From: Pinguiococcus pyrenoidosus
Taxonomy: Eukaryota; Sar; Pinguiophyceae; Pinguiochrysidales; Pinguiochrysidaceae
Assembly (NCBI GenBank): GCA_019677205.1
Contig: JAAMXY010000976.1
Span: 1-64,000 of the forward strand
DNA: 64,000 nt
Direction: 5' to 3'
The notes below the pieces were generated by a model, which had not been told where the DNA came from, did no database searches, and saw only the letters and a program-made list of their open reading frames with translations. Made by a program: the position numbers and the translations under genes. This document shows positions 1 through 9,650 of this stretch, piece after piece; the stretch's first letter is position 1; each line of letters opens with the position of its first letter.

Positions 1-51
1 CGGGAGCGGTGCCCACGATTGTGCAATCTGACAAAGAGTCGCGAGATATGA

Positions 52-900
52 GGGTGGGGCCGCAACCGCGACATCCCTCGAGAGGAGAGGGTGTATCTGA
101 AGAGATACAAACAAGCCAACGTTGGCAAGCCGTCACCTGAGGACGTCCGTGAATGGGCGCGAGCTTTGGGAACCAACAACGAGCTCACTTACAAGACTTT
201 GATGTGCACGACACAGTATGCGCAGCAAGAAGGCCATCAACAACTTCAGCGCCATATCAAGCCACGGTTTCCTTTTCTCAACGTCCGTCGTCTACGCTGT
301 GACGTGTACACGGACACCTTCTTTGCCAGTCAAAAGGGGATCCATGGATACACATGTGCTCAGATGTTCTACGGCTCGGATGGACACATAAGCGTCTATC
401 CGATGAAACGGAAGAATCAGTTCTACCAGGCCCTCCAACAGTTCATAAGTGACCACGGAGCACCAAGGAGGCTCATTTCTGATGGCGCGAAAGAGGTCCA
501 ACAGTCGGAGAGAGTTTCAGAACTATTGAGAACGTACGCGATCCAAAAAGGTGCCTCAGAGCCAGAGTCTCAGAATCAGAACAAAGCCGAACGAGCCATC
601 AAGTTTGTCAAGGCCAAATGCAAGTACATCATGCGTAAAGCGCCGCGGTTCCTATGGCCGTATGCTCTCCGGATGGCGGCAACGCTATGCAACCACCAGG
701 CAAGAAAGTGGTTGCAATGGAAGTGCCCAGAAGAAAGACGCAATGGCGTGACGCCGGATATCAGCCATCTTCGGTATGGGTTCTACACCCCAGCCCTTAG
801 GCCGTCGGCAAGATCCTTCGCGAGCATCGAACGAGTCTACTCGCATGCGTCTTCAAATCGCCACTATGCAGAAAGACTACTATGTCGCTTAGCTAGCTAG
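52..900 (+). mobile_element. Copia-type retroelement integrase fragment (decayed)
   Basis: An open frame from a GTG codon at 91 to the stop at 898-900 reads as the catalytic core of an LTR-retroelement integrase, the enzyme that joins element cDNA to host DNA. Numbered from that GTG, Asp71 or Asp75 (in CDVYTD), Asp131 (LISDG) and Glu167 (NKAERAI) form a DDE triad, with exactly 35 residues between the last two. The following RxLWPYALRMAATLCN stretch matches the post-core region of Ty1/Copia polyproteins. The frame is closed upstream by a TGA at 49-51 and downstream by TAG at 898-900. No gag, protease, reverse transcriptase or LTR is visible, so I read it as a fragment running in from beyond the left edge, not a functional element. 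The family call is firm; completeness outside the window is unknown. Confidence 0.75.
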
Positions 901-903
901 CAT

Positions 904-1419
904 TTGGCAGAAGCTCAACTGAGGAGCACAACGTGGGCAGCAGACCTTCAAGGACAACAAAGCCGAGGGACATGTACTCACCATCCTTCGGAGCAGCTCG
1001 TCACGAACCAGGGGCTACTCTTTCTTTGGAGGGAACGGATGGACTGGCAGCGACGAGCTCTGCCAGAACAGGACGTGCAACTGGCGGTGGTCCTGCAAAC
1101 CGACTACGACTTCCACGGAGAAGCTCTTCGCGAGCGCGTTTATCTTGTTCTCGACCGCGGATCTTGGCTGCCTGGACCTGTCGACGCAGAAAGGGATCCA
1201 AAGGGTAATTTGAATTCACGGAAAGCTCTGCGTGCCAAAAAGAAAACCCCTAAAGAGAATCGATTATTTGAAGCGGTGAATGCAGTCCAGCTCGTCGTCG
1301 GCGGATGTCAGCGCGCGACTCCAAGGTGGTGGGCTTTGGAATGGCTGCACCAGCCTTCTTGGATGACTGACGAGTTCTCATGCTGTCGATGCTGCACACC
1401 GGGCAAGGCTACAACGTGA
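904..1419 (+). other. Unassigned open frame after the integrase fragment
   Basis: This stretch continues in the same frame as the integrase fragment, directly after its stop, with no ATG at its head (it begins TTG). The 171-residue translation is rich in Arg, Trp and Gln and matches no retroelement domain I recognise. It may be decayed retroelement sequence or a chance open frame in GC-rich DNA. Nothing else in 901-1707 looks coding; the remainder is the upstream region of the gene at 1708. Confidence 0.2.
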
Positions 1420-1560
1420 GGAATGGTTCGTTCCTTCCTTTGAAAAGACAAGGCGGGAAACGCAGCTCCAGGTCGAACGATTTCCTCAACCGTTCGGAAA
1501 AATTATAGTTTTGATGTCGAGCATGCCTCAGAAAATGGCCCAATCCGCCTTTCCGAAAAA

Positions 1561-1588
1561 GGGCTCCGGGCTCCGGGCTCCGGGCTCC
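1561..1588. repeat. 7-bp tandem repeat GGGCTCC x4
   Basis: Four perfect head-to-tail copies of GGGCTCC follow a short A run and end about 120 nt before the ATG of the coiled-coil gene at 1708, so they lie in its putative 5' leader or promoter. Confidence 0.9.
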
Positions 1589-1707
1589 CGGGACCTCCAC
1601 GAGCTTTTTTTCAGACTCTCGCGCTCTTCTGCCGCAGAAGTCTGTAGTGTGGCACCTGAAGCCAAAGTGTTCCCGAGTCACTGCGCGACGCGTGTCATTC
1701 CTGTAGC

Positions 1708-4700
1708 ATGGCACAGACGGACCCCGTACCTCGTGCGGCAGCGGAGGATTCTGCGGCTGCAGATGCTGCCTGGAAGGCCGAGCTTTCCAGTCTCGAGGAA
1801 GTGCGGAAGCTCGTGCTGGAGCTTCAGGCTCAGGCTGCAAAGCGAGAGGCCGCCGCGAGCGCGAGAGCAGCGGCGTTGGAAGCGGAGGTGCTGCTGCTGC
1901 GGCAGGCTCTTCAAAGCCATGGCGGTGCCGCTGCCGAGGACAAGTCGGCCGATGCGCCGATCGGGGCTGACGTGACATGCACCGCATCACCCGCCGAGAA
2001 CACCCGCCGCCAGCGGAAAGAAGGAGAGGCGGTGCTGAGCTTGAGAGCGCAGCTCTCGAAGCTGCAGCTGACCCAGACCGGCTTGCTGCATCAGGTTGAT
2101 CTGTGTGTGCGGCGAGGCGAGATCCACGAAGTCCGCGAACACCTGCGAATCGAGGTGCTGGAGGCTGCGACATCGCAGCGAGCGGCGCACGACGTGAAGC
2201 TGGCCGGCGCGGTGGAGCGACTGCGCCACTGGACAGACACTCAGGAAGCGCTTCTGCGGGACCGCCTGCAGCTGCTGCAGCAGCGTCTGGAGTGCGCGGA
2301 GGAGCAGATGCAGGAGAGCGGCGAGGCGATCCGGCAGAGCGTCGTGGCGTTTCGGAAGGAGCTGAGGGACAAGTGTCAAGACACGGAACGAAGGCTCATG
2401 CTGCTGTGCGCGCCTCTTCTCACGAAGGCGCGAAAGAGGGCGATCCAGCTTCTGGGCACGCTGCTCAAGTCGCAGATGGGCCGCTCCCTGCGGGGCTTCT
2501 TCTCGTGGTGGGCGACCCAGGCGGGTCTGACACGCGCGCACGCTGCGGACCGACGCGGCGCGGTCTACGCACTGCACTGCGCGTTCCTCAAGCTCTTTCT
2601 GCGCATGGCTGCGGATCGGTGGCGACGCGCTTGCCAGGTGGTGCGGGAAGAGGATGCTCGACGAGATCGCGCACGGCGAAAGCTGCGGAAAGTGCTTGTG
2701 AAATGCCACGATCGGGCACTGGCTGCTGCTCAAGAAGCCTGGGATCGCTGGCTTGCCTTCAACTTCATGAGCTCAAGGCGAGTCTCGGCATCCAATAACC
2801 AGCTTGCCGAGCCCGTGGAAGACATGGCGCTCCATGTTTCCCACGCGATGCCTGATCGGGGCCTTGAGACGTTCCGGAGCATCGCCGAGCGCCTCTTCCA
2901 CCGACCGGGCGGGCTCGCACGAGTCCTCGCGATTGAGATGGGCCGCGTGGGCGACCTGGAGCTGGCGATGTCCTCGGCGGCGAAGGACATGCAGACGAAG
3001 AATCACGCGGCATTGGACGAGGTGCATCGCGGTCTCGAGTCCTTCAAGAACTCGCTCGTTGCGAAGACGGAGGCGAACAGGGAGGCAACGGAGAACCTGG
3101 AGAAGCTTCACGTGGACGCAACACGAGAGCTTGAGCACCTCCGGTCCGAGTCCGCTCTCCACACGGAGCAAAACAGAGAGGTGAAAAACTCGATTGAAGA
3201 ACTGCGACAGCTAGGCACGGACGTGCTGGCGAGCTCGGGCGCCTTCCACAAACGAACAGATGAGATCGACCGAAAGCTCTTTGATACACTCCACGAGACG
3301 GCGGGTTTGCGCGGAAGCCTCCAAGACCTCCGCAGCCGAGTGGACGGCAGCCAGGACGCGCTGGCAGCGCTTTCATCCCACGTCTCCGGTACCATCGACC
3401 CGAAGCTGCACACTCTACAGCAGAAGACCCATGCGCTTCGTACGAGCTTGGTCGACTTCCGAAGCGCGATCGACGGAAAAGTCGACGAAGCCACGTCTTC
3501 AGCGGCGAACGCGCTGGGCCTTGCTCAGGGCTTTGAAGAGGAGCTCGGTCGTGTCCAGGCGACGATTGCGGACTGCAGGCGAGATCTCCTGGCCGAGATC
3601 AAGGACCTGGCGCCGCGGAAGCCGGACATTGTCCCTGTCGCGACCGAGGCAGCCGCATACGAGAAGTCGTGCGCGACGCAAAACTACGCTCGAGCGCTTC
3701 CGCCCCCGGTGTCGCTCGTTCTGGCGAGATACGCCCAGAGGGCCGCTACCTACATCGCGGACACGGCCGACATCGAAGTCCTGCAGCACCACGCGTCGGG
3801 CTTGAATCCAGAGGACCTTGCGTATGCGAATGACGAAATGGGGCAGCGCCGACTTCAGATCCGTGACGAACTCGTCCTGCAGCTCGAGACCACCATGAAC
3901 CGCGTCGACGAGCTTTCCCTGCAACGGCAGCAGTCGCAGCGCAACAATCCCGTCCGGCAGGAAGCTCGGGCAAGGTTCTGCAAGAAGCTGGAGGAGGCGC
4001 TTGACATCGCATTGAGCAAGATTGATCAAGTGCTCATCCCGAACGCCACTCGGATTGGCCGCATCGCCCAACTGCCGGTGTGCGTCGCCTGCGACCGTCC
4101 CCTGCGTACGAAGATGAGTCGGAAGGAAGCCGAAGTGCGCGCCAGAGCGACGAGGCAGACCAATTCCTCTTCCCAGCGCCCTGACCAGCCGCAGGACCGG
4201 CGTCCGAGGTCCGCAGGATCCGTCGCCCAGCAAAGAGAGCTGAACGCCTCGCAGAGGATGAAGGAGAACGTCACAAGAGCCGCCACGGAGGCCCTCGAAG
4301 AGTTGCAGGCTCCCTCCAAACTGCAGAGCGGACGGCAATCGCATGCTGCTGCAAAGCAGACGTCGGATTGCAGACAAGGGGAAGCGGCACCCACCGCCTC
4401 GCAGCAAGGCCCTTCCCGTGGCAAATTCGAGAATGGCTCGGTCTTGCAGCCGCTGGCCCAAGCATCGGCCCAAGCAGCGGACGCCGGCATTGATGCAGAG
4501 AACCTCGGCAGGCTTTCGCAGTCTCTTCCACAGAATCCAATTGGCGGAGACGTGGAGACCACGCCGAATCGCTCCGCTTTGCACCTTCGGCAGGGCTCCC
4601 TCTCCCGAGGGCAGTTTCCGCAGGTTCGAGCAGCCGGCAATCGCGCACCGAGATCGTCGGAAACGAAGGACATGGTCGTGGTAGGAGAGCGGAGGGGCAA

Positions 4701-4749
4701 CAAGCTCATGCAATCCGAGTCCGAGCCCCTCCTGCTGAAGAAACTGTAG
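1708..4749 (+). CDS. Coiled-coil protein with SFI1-like segments and a CxxCDRP motif
   Basis: A single open frame of 1,013 residues starts at ATG 1708. Residues 20-230 are Ala/Glu/Leu-rich coiled coil. Residues 240-350 hold three spaced aromatic segments (RGFFSWW, LRMAADRWRRA, EAWDRWLAF) that resemble the Trp-containing helices of SFI1, the centrin-binding centrosome/basal-body protein. Residues 380-650 are a second heptad-rich coiled coil. A more globular region follows (about 675-800) ending in C-V-A-C-D-R-P at 792-798, then a Ser/Gln/Arg-rich disordered tail. From memory, a similar CxxCDRP motif ends the DUF4795 region of QRICH2-type flagellar proteins; that link is tentative. The likely role is structural, at a basal body, centrin fibre or axoneme. 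No intron is needed. The reading frame is secure; the function is inferred only from helix pattern and motif. Confidence 0.7.
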   Translation: MAQTDPVPRAAAEDSAAADAAWKAELSSLEEVRKLVLELQAQAAKREAAASARAAALEAEVLLLRQALQSHGGAAAEDKSADAPIGADVTCTASPAENTRRQRKEGEAVLSLRAQLSKLQLTQTGLLHQVDLCVRRGEIHEVREHLRIEVLEAATSQRAAHDVKLAGAVERLRHWTDTQEALLRDRLQLLQQRLECAEEQMQESGEAIRQSVVAFRKELRDKCQDTERRLMLLCAPLLTKARKRAIQLLGTLLKSQMGRSLRGFFSWWATQAGLTRAHAADRRGAVYALHCAFLKLFLRMAADRWRRACQVVREEDARRDRARRKLRKVLVKCHDRALAAAQEAWDRWLAFNFMSSRRVSASNNQLAEPVEDMALHVSHAMPDRGLETFRSIAERLFHRPGGLARVLAIEMGRVGDLELAMSSAAKDMQTKNHAALDEVHRGLESFKNSLVAKTEANREATENLEKLHVDATRELEHLRSESALHTEQNREVKNSIEELRQLGTDVLASSGAFHKRTDEIDRKLFDTLHETAGLRGSLQDLRSRVDGSQDALAALSSHVSGTIDPKLHTLQQKTHALRTSLVDFRSAIDGKVDEATSSAANALGLAQGFEEELGRVQATIADCRRDLLAEIKDLAPRKPDIVPVATEAAAYEKSCATQNYARALPPPVSLVLARYAQRAATYIADTADIEVLQHHASGLNPEDLAYANDEMGQRRLQIRDELVLQLETTMNRVDELSLQRQQSQRNNPVRQEARARFCKKLEEALDIALSKIDQVLIPNATRIGRIAQLPVCVACDRPLRTKMSRKEAEVRARATRQTNSSSQRPDQPQDRRPRSAGSVAQQRELNASQRMKENVTRAATEALEELQAPSKLQSGRQSHAAAKQTSDCRQGEAAPTASQQGPSRGKFENGSVLQPLAQASAQAADAGIDAENLGRLSQSLPQNPIGGDVETTPNRSALHLRQGSLSRGQFPQVRAAGNRAPRSSETKDMVVVGERRGNKLMQSESEPLLLKKL

Positions 4750-5011
4750 AAGCGGCTTTGGGAGCGAGACTGCCGTCGTCTCCTCCACCGGCTGAGCTAG
4801 CTAGGCCGTGCTGCCCGTACAAGATGGCGTCGATGGCGGGCCCGGATAGAAACGACCAAAGCCAAAGATGGAAGCCCAAGGTTTCGGGACACCGTCGCTT
4901 GGTGCCATGTCGCAGTGCGCACCACATGCTCAGAGCGCAAAGGCGGCCTTCAGCCTCTGTTGCGTTCCGCGGAGCCCGCGAGCTTCGGTCAGCAAAGCAG
5001 ATATGTGATGG

Positions 5012-6496
5012 TCAAGAGCGGAGAAGCTGTGGAGCGCTTACCTTGGCTGTCTCGGTCTCTCCGTCGGGCGCTTCTGCTGCAACGACAGCGTCTTGGCTAT
5101 TGGACCTTCTCTTGTTTCTTGCGTCCACAAGGTTCTCATCACCAACGCTCATCAGAATGTCTTGGGGAACGGAGCTTTGAAGGGCAGTCTGGGCGGCATT
5201 GGCTGCGGGAATCTGCAACCCGTCTGGCACCGCCGGAATGGAAGGTAGGTCGACTGGCGTGATCGACGCGAGGCTGCCCTGCGGAATGCTTTCCACGGAC
5301 ATCCACACGCCATCCTGCACGGGGCCCGGCGATGAAGACGGGTCCTCGACCTCGACCTCGACCTCGACCTCGACTGCGCGATTCGCAACGAGCCGCTCCA
5401 GGTCATCTTCCGTGTGGGTGCCTGCGAGGACGTCGGGTGTGATGCCCAGCCCATAGACTCCATTCCGGCGCGAGACACCGCCCCTGCAGAAAAGGTCCAT
5501 GGGCGCCACGCCGGAGGCATCTGCGGTGGTGTTGAGGAGAAGCTGGACGACGCGGCTGCCAAGGGACCATTTCTTGGAGTTCGTTCTCTCCTGCCAGGAG
5601 CGCAGGAGCGCCCGCACCCTCTCCGTGCTTGCAGCGATGGCCTTCTGCACGGCCTCCTTCCGGGGCCGGCCGCGGATGATCTTCGTGCCGCGGAGGCCGC
5701 GTTCCGTGGCCAGCTTCCCGAAGGCCGCGAGCACGGCTTCCACGCTGGGACCTTGAGCGCTGGTGTGATCCATCTGCAGGATCGTCGGCAGTGCAAAGTC
5801 CGCCACGGCGTCGAAGAGCGCGCTGGCGACGTCCTCGGCGGAGTTGCTGGCCAGGGGCCGCAGCAGCGTGAACTTGGACTGCTGATCCTGCACGTGGCAG
5901 AGCCACTTGTACTGTCCCTCCGGCTCCTGCTGCATGTGAAGGACGTCCAGCTGCCAGCGCTCATTGCAGTAGTTGCTCTTCTGCAGCAGCACCGCTCCCC
6001 TTGGGCCTTTGCGCTCCCGCTGGACAGCGCAGACAGGGCAGAGGGCGGTGTAGATGGCCACCGCGTCTCTCGCAACTCTGGCGTACTTGGCGCTCACGGC
6101 CGCGAAGACCTTGGCCACGCCCTTGTGGCCGCTCCGGTCGTGCTCCTCGCGGATGAGGTCGAACCAGTCCTCATACGGCGCCACGGTGCGCTTCACGTTC
6201 GCCTCGGCGTCCTTCTTCAGCACCAGGTCAAACGTCTCCCGACCCGACGTTTCCTCGCGCTCCACCAGCAGGCGGTACACTCGGTGCGCGTTGCGATGGT
6301 GATACGTGATCTTCGCCTCGGGAAAGGGGCTCATGCGGCCGAGGTGGCGCGCTTCGCGCGCGGCCATCTCTCGCAAGTGGCGGATGATGGTAGCCTTGCG
6401 CTGCCGCGTGAGCTGCGACCTGCCCACGGCGCCCAGTCGGCGGTAGAACTCGGCGCGCGTGCTGGCCAGGTCCACTGGCGTGAGTGGAGAGGCCAT
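5012..6496 (-). CDS. Integrase-derived protein (KRBA2/SCAND3-like), catalytic Glu displaced
   Basis: An intact 494-residue frame runs from ATG 6496 to a stop at 5012. It has an HHCC zinc-binding domain (His119, His124, Cys153, Cys156; spacing 4-28-2) and then a retroviral-type integrase core with Asp184 (WQLDVLH) and Asp243 (LQMDH). In active relatives the core ends GRPR-x5-GxVE, placing the catalytic Glu about 35 residues after the second Asp. Here GRPR (276-279) is followed by KEAVQKAIA, so the expected position is Ala; Glu281 and Glu292 are the nearest acids. The C-terminal 120 residues are Pro/Ser-rich and contain a Glu-Val run encoded by a GACCTC microsatellite. No protease, reverse transcriptase or flanking repeats are seen. 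An ATG-started, stop-free single gene with a disturbed active site suggests host co-option, but a recently inserted decaying element is also possible. Confidence 0.7.
   Translation of the reverse strand: MASPLTPVDLASTRAEFYRRLGAVGRSQLTRQRKATIIRHLREMAAREARHLGRMSPFPEAKITYHHRNAHRVYRLLVEREETSGRETFDLVLKKDAEANVKRTVAPYEDWFDLIREEHDRSGHKGVAKVFAAVSAKYARVARDAVAIYTALCPVCAVQRERKGPRGAVLLQKSNYCNERWQLDVLHMQQEPEGQYKWLCHVQDQQSKFTLLRPLASNSAEDVASALFDAVADFALPTILQMDHTSAQGPSVEAVLAAFGKLATERGLRGTKIIRGRPRKEAVQKAIAASTERVRALLRSWQERTNSKKWSLGSRVVQLLLNTTADASGVAPMDLFCRGGVSRRNGVYGLGITPDVLAGTHTEDDLERLVANRAVEVEVEVEVEDPSSSPGPVQDGVWMSVESIPQGSLASITPVDLPSIPAVPDGLQIPAANAAQTALQSSVPQDILMSVGDENLVDARNKRRSNSQDAVVAAEAPDGETETAKVSAPQLLRS
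5343..5374. repeat. CGACCT hexanucleotide microsatellite in the integrase-like gene
   Basis: About five CGACCT units in frame on the minus strand encode a Val-Glu alternation near residues 373-382 of the integrase-derived protein. Confidence 0.85.
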
Positions 6497-7547
6497 GGCG
6501 TGCCGCCTCGGCTATGGGGACTGCTGCTCCGAGGCGGCGCTGCGCTTCGACCTGGACTTCGGCGCTGAGAAGGGTTGCTGTCCTATCCTTTGGGCCTTGG
6601 CGCATCCTCTGTGATTTTTTCCTCCTTGAAATATAGTACATACATACAGTACCTGGTACTGTAGCTAGGTATATAGTTGAAACAGTTAAAACAGTTAAAA
6701 CAGTTGAAACAACGTCACAACGTCTCATCCGGCTGCGCGGCAACAAGAAACAGAGATATGTCTTCAAACCCTCGATACAATACCCACAGCCTACAGAGAG
6801 GGCTCGCGGAATTGGATTCGGATTCGGATTTGCGCGATTCGGAAGCCTCGCAGCAGCTCAACGGCACCCAACGCCATACCCCAATATTTCACAATGTCAG
6901 CTTCCCGGCGCACCCGATTGGGGAGTTGCCCCGGTGGCGTTGGGCGCTTTCCAGGTGCGCTCTCATGCGACCGCATCAGAAGCGTCGCATTGCTGGGGTG
7001 GGAACCCGTCATAGGCAACCGCGTTCAGATTCGGCCGACTCCACTCTTGACGGGTCGTGACGCCCTCTTAGCGACATTCCCAGTCGACTCCCAGTCGAAG
7101 TTCCCGAGCAGGTGGCCAGCTGTATGCCAAGCGCATCCCGCCAAGCGGCACGGGCCAATGAGCAGGGAGCCTTCAAAAAGCGGGTGTCAGCCATAATGTG
7201 AAACCCTAAGCACGGAATTATATGCCAATCCGCCGCTTCTCTGCCCCCATTGGCCACCGTGTCAGTCTGGACATATGCCGGCCCACCAGCTTTCGCGCAC
7301 GCCGCCTAGAAGGAATCCTCCAATCCCGCGCCTCTGAAGTAGGATTTCCTCCTTCTTACCTCCGCCGATATTCGAGCACATAAGAGCGTGTCCGGGCAAC
7401 CTCCGCCAATCCAGAAGCCTTGCGCGGCAAGCGCAACCTCCTCGTCCGGGCTCCGGCAGCGCAGTGCGTTAAGAGACTCCGGGGCCTTCGCCGCGTGAGC
7501 CGCCGTCCAGATCGTCGCGCCACTTCCTCGTCGGGAGACACAGCAAC
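6497..7547. other. Intergenic region between divergent integrase-like and hydrolase genes
   Basis: About 1 kb with no convincing gene. The part nearest the integrase-like gene (6612-6720) is unusually AT-rich for this window, carries the 17-nt palindrome at 6646 and an ACAGTTAAAA direct repeat (about 6680-6705), and is the best promoter candidate for that gene. A short GGATTC repeat lies near 6810-6830. The rest is GC-rich and leads to the hydrolase ATG at 7548. Short open frames here show no coding character. Confidence 0.6.
6646..6662. repeat. Perfect 17-nt palindrome
   Basis: ACAGTACC-T-GGTACTGT is a perfect inverted repeat with one central base. It lies about 150 nt upstream of the integrase-like start codon, inside the AT-rich block. 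It could be a dimeric factor site or a cruciform; no function is shown. Confidence 0.85.
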
Positions 7548-9078
7548 ATGGCGGTCGCCGCTCCCAAGGCGCTGCTCGATGGGGTGAGTGCGACGCGCGC
7601 GGAGCGCGCTCTGCGCTCTCCGAACACTCACAAAGTCTGCAGGAGCAGCAGGACCACGGCGGCGCGGCCTCCGTGCGCCTCAGTCGCGACCTCTTGCTCA
7701 GCGTGCCCAAAGGATCCCTAAGCTACGCGTCGGTGGACTCAGGTGCGTGTCCGATCTACACGCGCGCGCGCAAGATACAAGACAGCTCAGCGCTCCAAAT
7801 AACAACAACAACAACAACAACAACCACAACAACCAGTTCTCTGGTCCCTGTGGAACGAAGGAGAGAAGCCGGCCGAGCGCGTCAAGACGCTGCCCATCGT
7901 GCTGCTTCACGGATGGCTGGACTCCTGGCGCTCCTTCGCCAAGCTGGTGCCGCTGCTGAGCAAGCACCACCACACCGTGGCGTTGAGCTTCCGTGGATGG
8001 GGTGAGTTCTTTGCCCGACTTCGGAAAGAGAGAGAAAGAGAGAGAAAGAGAGAGACGGAGAGAGACTCCAAAGGCGCAGAACCTGACGCCGGGTGCGGGC
8101 AGGTGACTCGTCCAAGCTCGGGCCGTACACGATTGAATCTTATGCGGACGACGTCATCGCGGCCATGGACGAGCTGTCCTTCGACGAGTTCGTGCTCGTG
8201 GGGCACAACATGGGCGGCTTGGTGGCGACGCTCGTTGCCGCGAGGTGAGATCAACACGTGTCGAGAGAGAATCGCAGAGCGCGGGAGGCGGCGCTGCGCC
8301 CTGTGCACTGGTGCCGCGCAAGACCTGGCAACACCAACTGAAACCTTGGGACGGGATAGGCACCCGGCGCGTGTCAAGTCGCTCATTCTCATGGACAGCT
8401 GCTCGACGGTGCGGGCGGATATGCTGCTCTTGACGGAGGCGGAGAAAGGCGGTCCAGTGGTGAGTCCCAGGAACCTTCCCTTCGCACACACGCCCTCGTC
8501 GCTTCAGGCCGAGCGGTGGCCTTGCCGACTGGTCTTGGTAGCCTGGACTCTCATCTCTCTCTCGCGTCCAACAGTCCCTCGGAGACCTGAGAGGCATGCT
8601 GGAGTCGTGGGGAGAGGATCCGAACCGGGAGCTCCTCAGGGCGTTCCAGGTGGAGCACCTCAAGCACGGGCTGGAAAGGGGGGCGGTGGACGCAACCTTC
8701 CAGTACCAGGCTGTGCAGGAGACCTACAAGGCGGACCCCACTGTGTTCGCGCAGACGCTCAGTGACATGATAGAGGAGGACCACACCGACGAGCTGAAGA
8801 GAATCACCGCGCCGGTGCTGCTGGTAAGCAAGGGTATTGGCATTCGTGTACCACGTCCGTCGAACCCACCAACTAAAAACATAAACACCTGCCCACCGAA
8901 CAAGATGTATGGTGAGCACGACGAGCTCTTTCCGCAGGAGGAGCAGGATGCGTTCGAGGAGGCCTTGAGCGCTTCCACCTCCGTGGAGCGCATCACCCTG
9001 GACGGAGCGGGCACCGTGCCTCACTGGTCTCACTACATGGAATGTGCGGAGGCCATCTTGAAGTTCTTGGAGAACTGA
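7548..9078 (+). CDS. Alpha/beta-hydrolase-fold protein, probable pseudoenzyme
   Basis: Seven exons join in phase: 7548-7583, 7643-7742, 7837-8001, 8103-8244, 8360-8459, 8575-8823, 8905-9078. They encode 321 residues. All introns begin GT (GTGAGT, GTGCGT or GTAAGC) and end AG. The fold signature is complete: oxyanion loop LLHGWLDSW (His70-Gly71), RGWGDS loop, nucleophile elbow VGHNMGG (134-139) and acid GEHDELF (Asp270). Two of the three catalytic positions are changed. The elbow has Asn136 where hydrolases have Ser (or Asp/Cys). The final GAGHxPH loop reads GAGTVPH, so the usual catalytic His is Thr301; His304 remains. MenH and haloalkane-dehalogenase-type hydrolases are the closest in pattern. 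The product is probably a binding or regulatory protein of unknown ligand. No signal peptide is visible. Confidence 0.85.
7801..7835. repeat. AAC trinucleotide tract in hydrolase intron 2
   Basis: An AAC microsatellite occupies the 3' end of intron 2 (7743-7836) and runs into the acceptor CCAG, replacing the usual pyrimidine tract. Confidence 0.85.
8023..8064. repeat. GAGAGAAA purine microsatellite in hydrolase intron 3
   Basis: A purine-only GAGAGAAA/GAGA tract fills much of the 101-nt intron 3 (8002-8102). Confidence 0.85.
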
Positions 9079-9650
9079 GAGTTGCCTCCGAAGACTTGCG
9101 GGGACTTCTTCCCGCAGAGACGACACGTGTGCAAATCTGAATGAGCTGGAGTTTGATGGCGCACCTTCCGTTGAAGGTGCAGAGCGGTCGGTTGAGGGAC
9201 GAATGACCCCTTCCCGATTGCAGGCGTCGACGCCGAGAGCTGGACGTATTTTGTTTGGAGAATTGGATCCTTGATACGACAGTAGTATGCATTTTCGCAG
9301 CGTAGCCTCGGCATGTTGCGTGGAGCCCCATTCTGCGCCCCCTTTCCCCCCCTCTCCCTCAAAGGAGGCGCACGCGACAAAGGACACCCTTAGCGTCTGG
9401 TCCGTAGCCAAGACTGACTGAATGGGTGAATCACTGTATTTTTTAAGCAATAAGGAGTTTACATTTTGCCTTGCGTTCTGCCTTGCGTTCTGCCTTGCGT
9501 TCTGCCTTGCGTTCTGCCTTGCGCTTTGCCTGGCTTCGTGGCCTTCTTAAAACTGCTGGGCACGGTCGCAGAGGGACGAAAGGCCATGGCCGACGGGATG
9601 TAGGAAACGGAACACAATGGACAGCAACCGCGCACGGAGCCGGACGTGCA
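9079..9650. other. Spacer between convergent hydrolase and LRR genes
   Basis: A 572-nt shared 3' region with no supported gene. It contains the 12-bp tandem array at 9467-9526. Both flanking genes end into it, so it should hold their 3' UTRs and polyadenylation signals, which I cannot place. Confidence 0.6.
9467..9526. repeat. 12-bp tandem repeat TGCCTTGCGTTC x5
   Basis: Four perfect copies and one two-base variant of TGCCTTGCGTTC. On the minus strand the same array would read Lys-Ala-Glu-Arg repeats, but it lies beyond the stop of the LRR gene at 9651, so it is probably untranslated. Confidence 0.9.
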
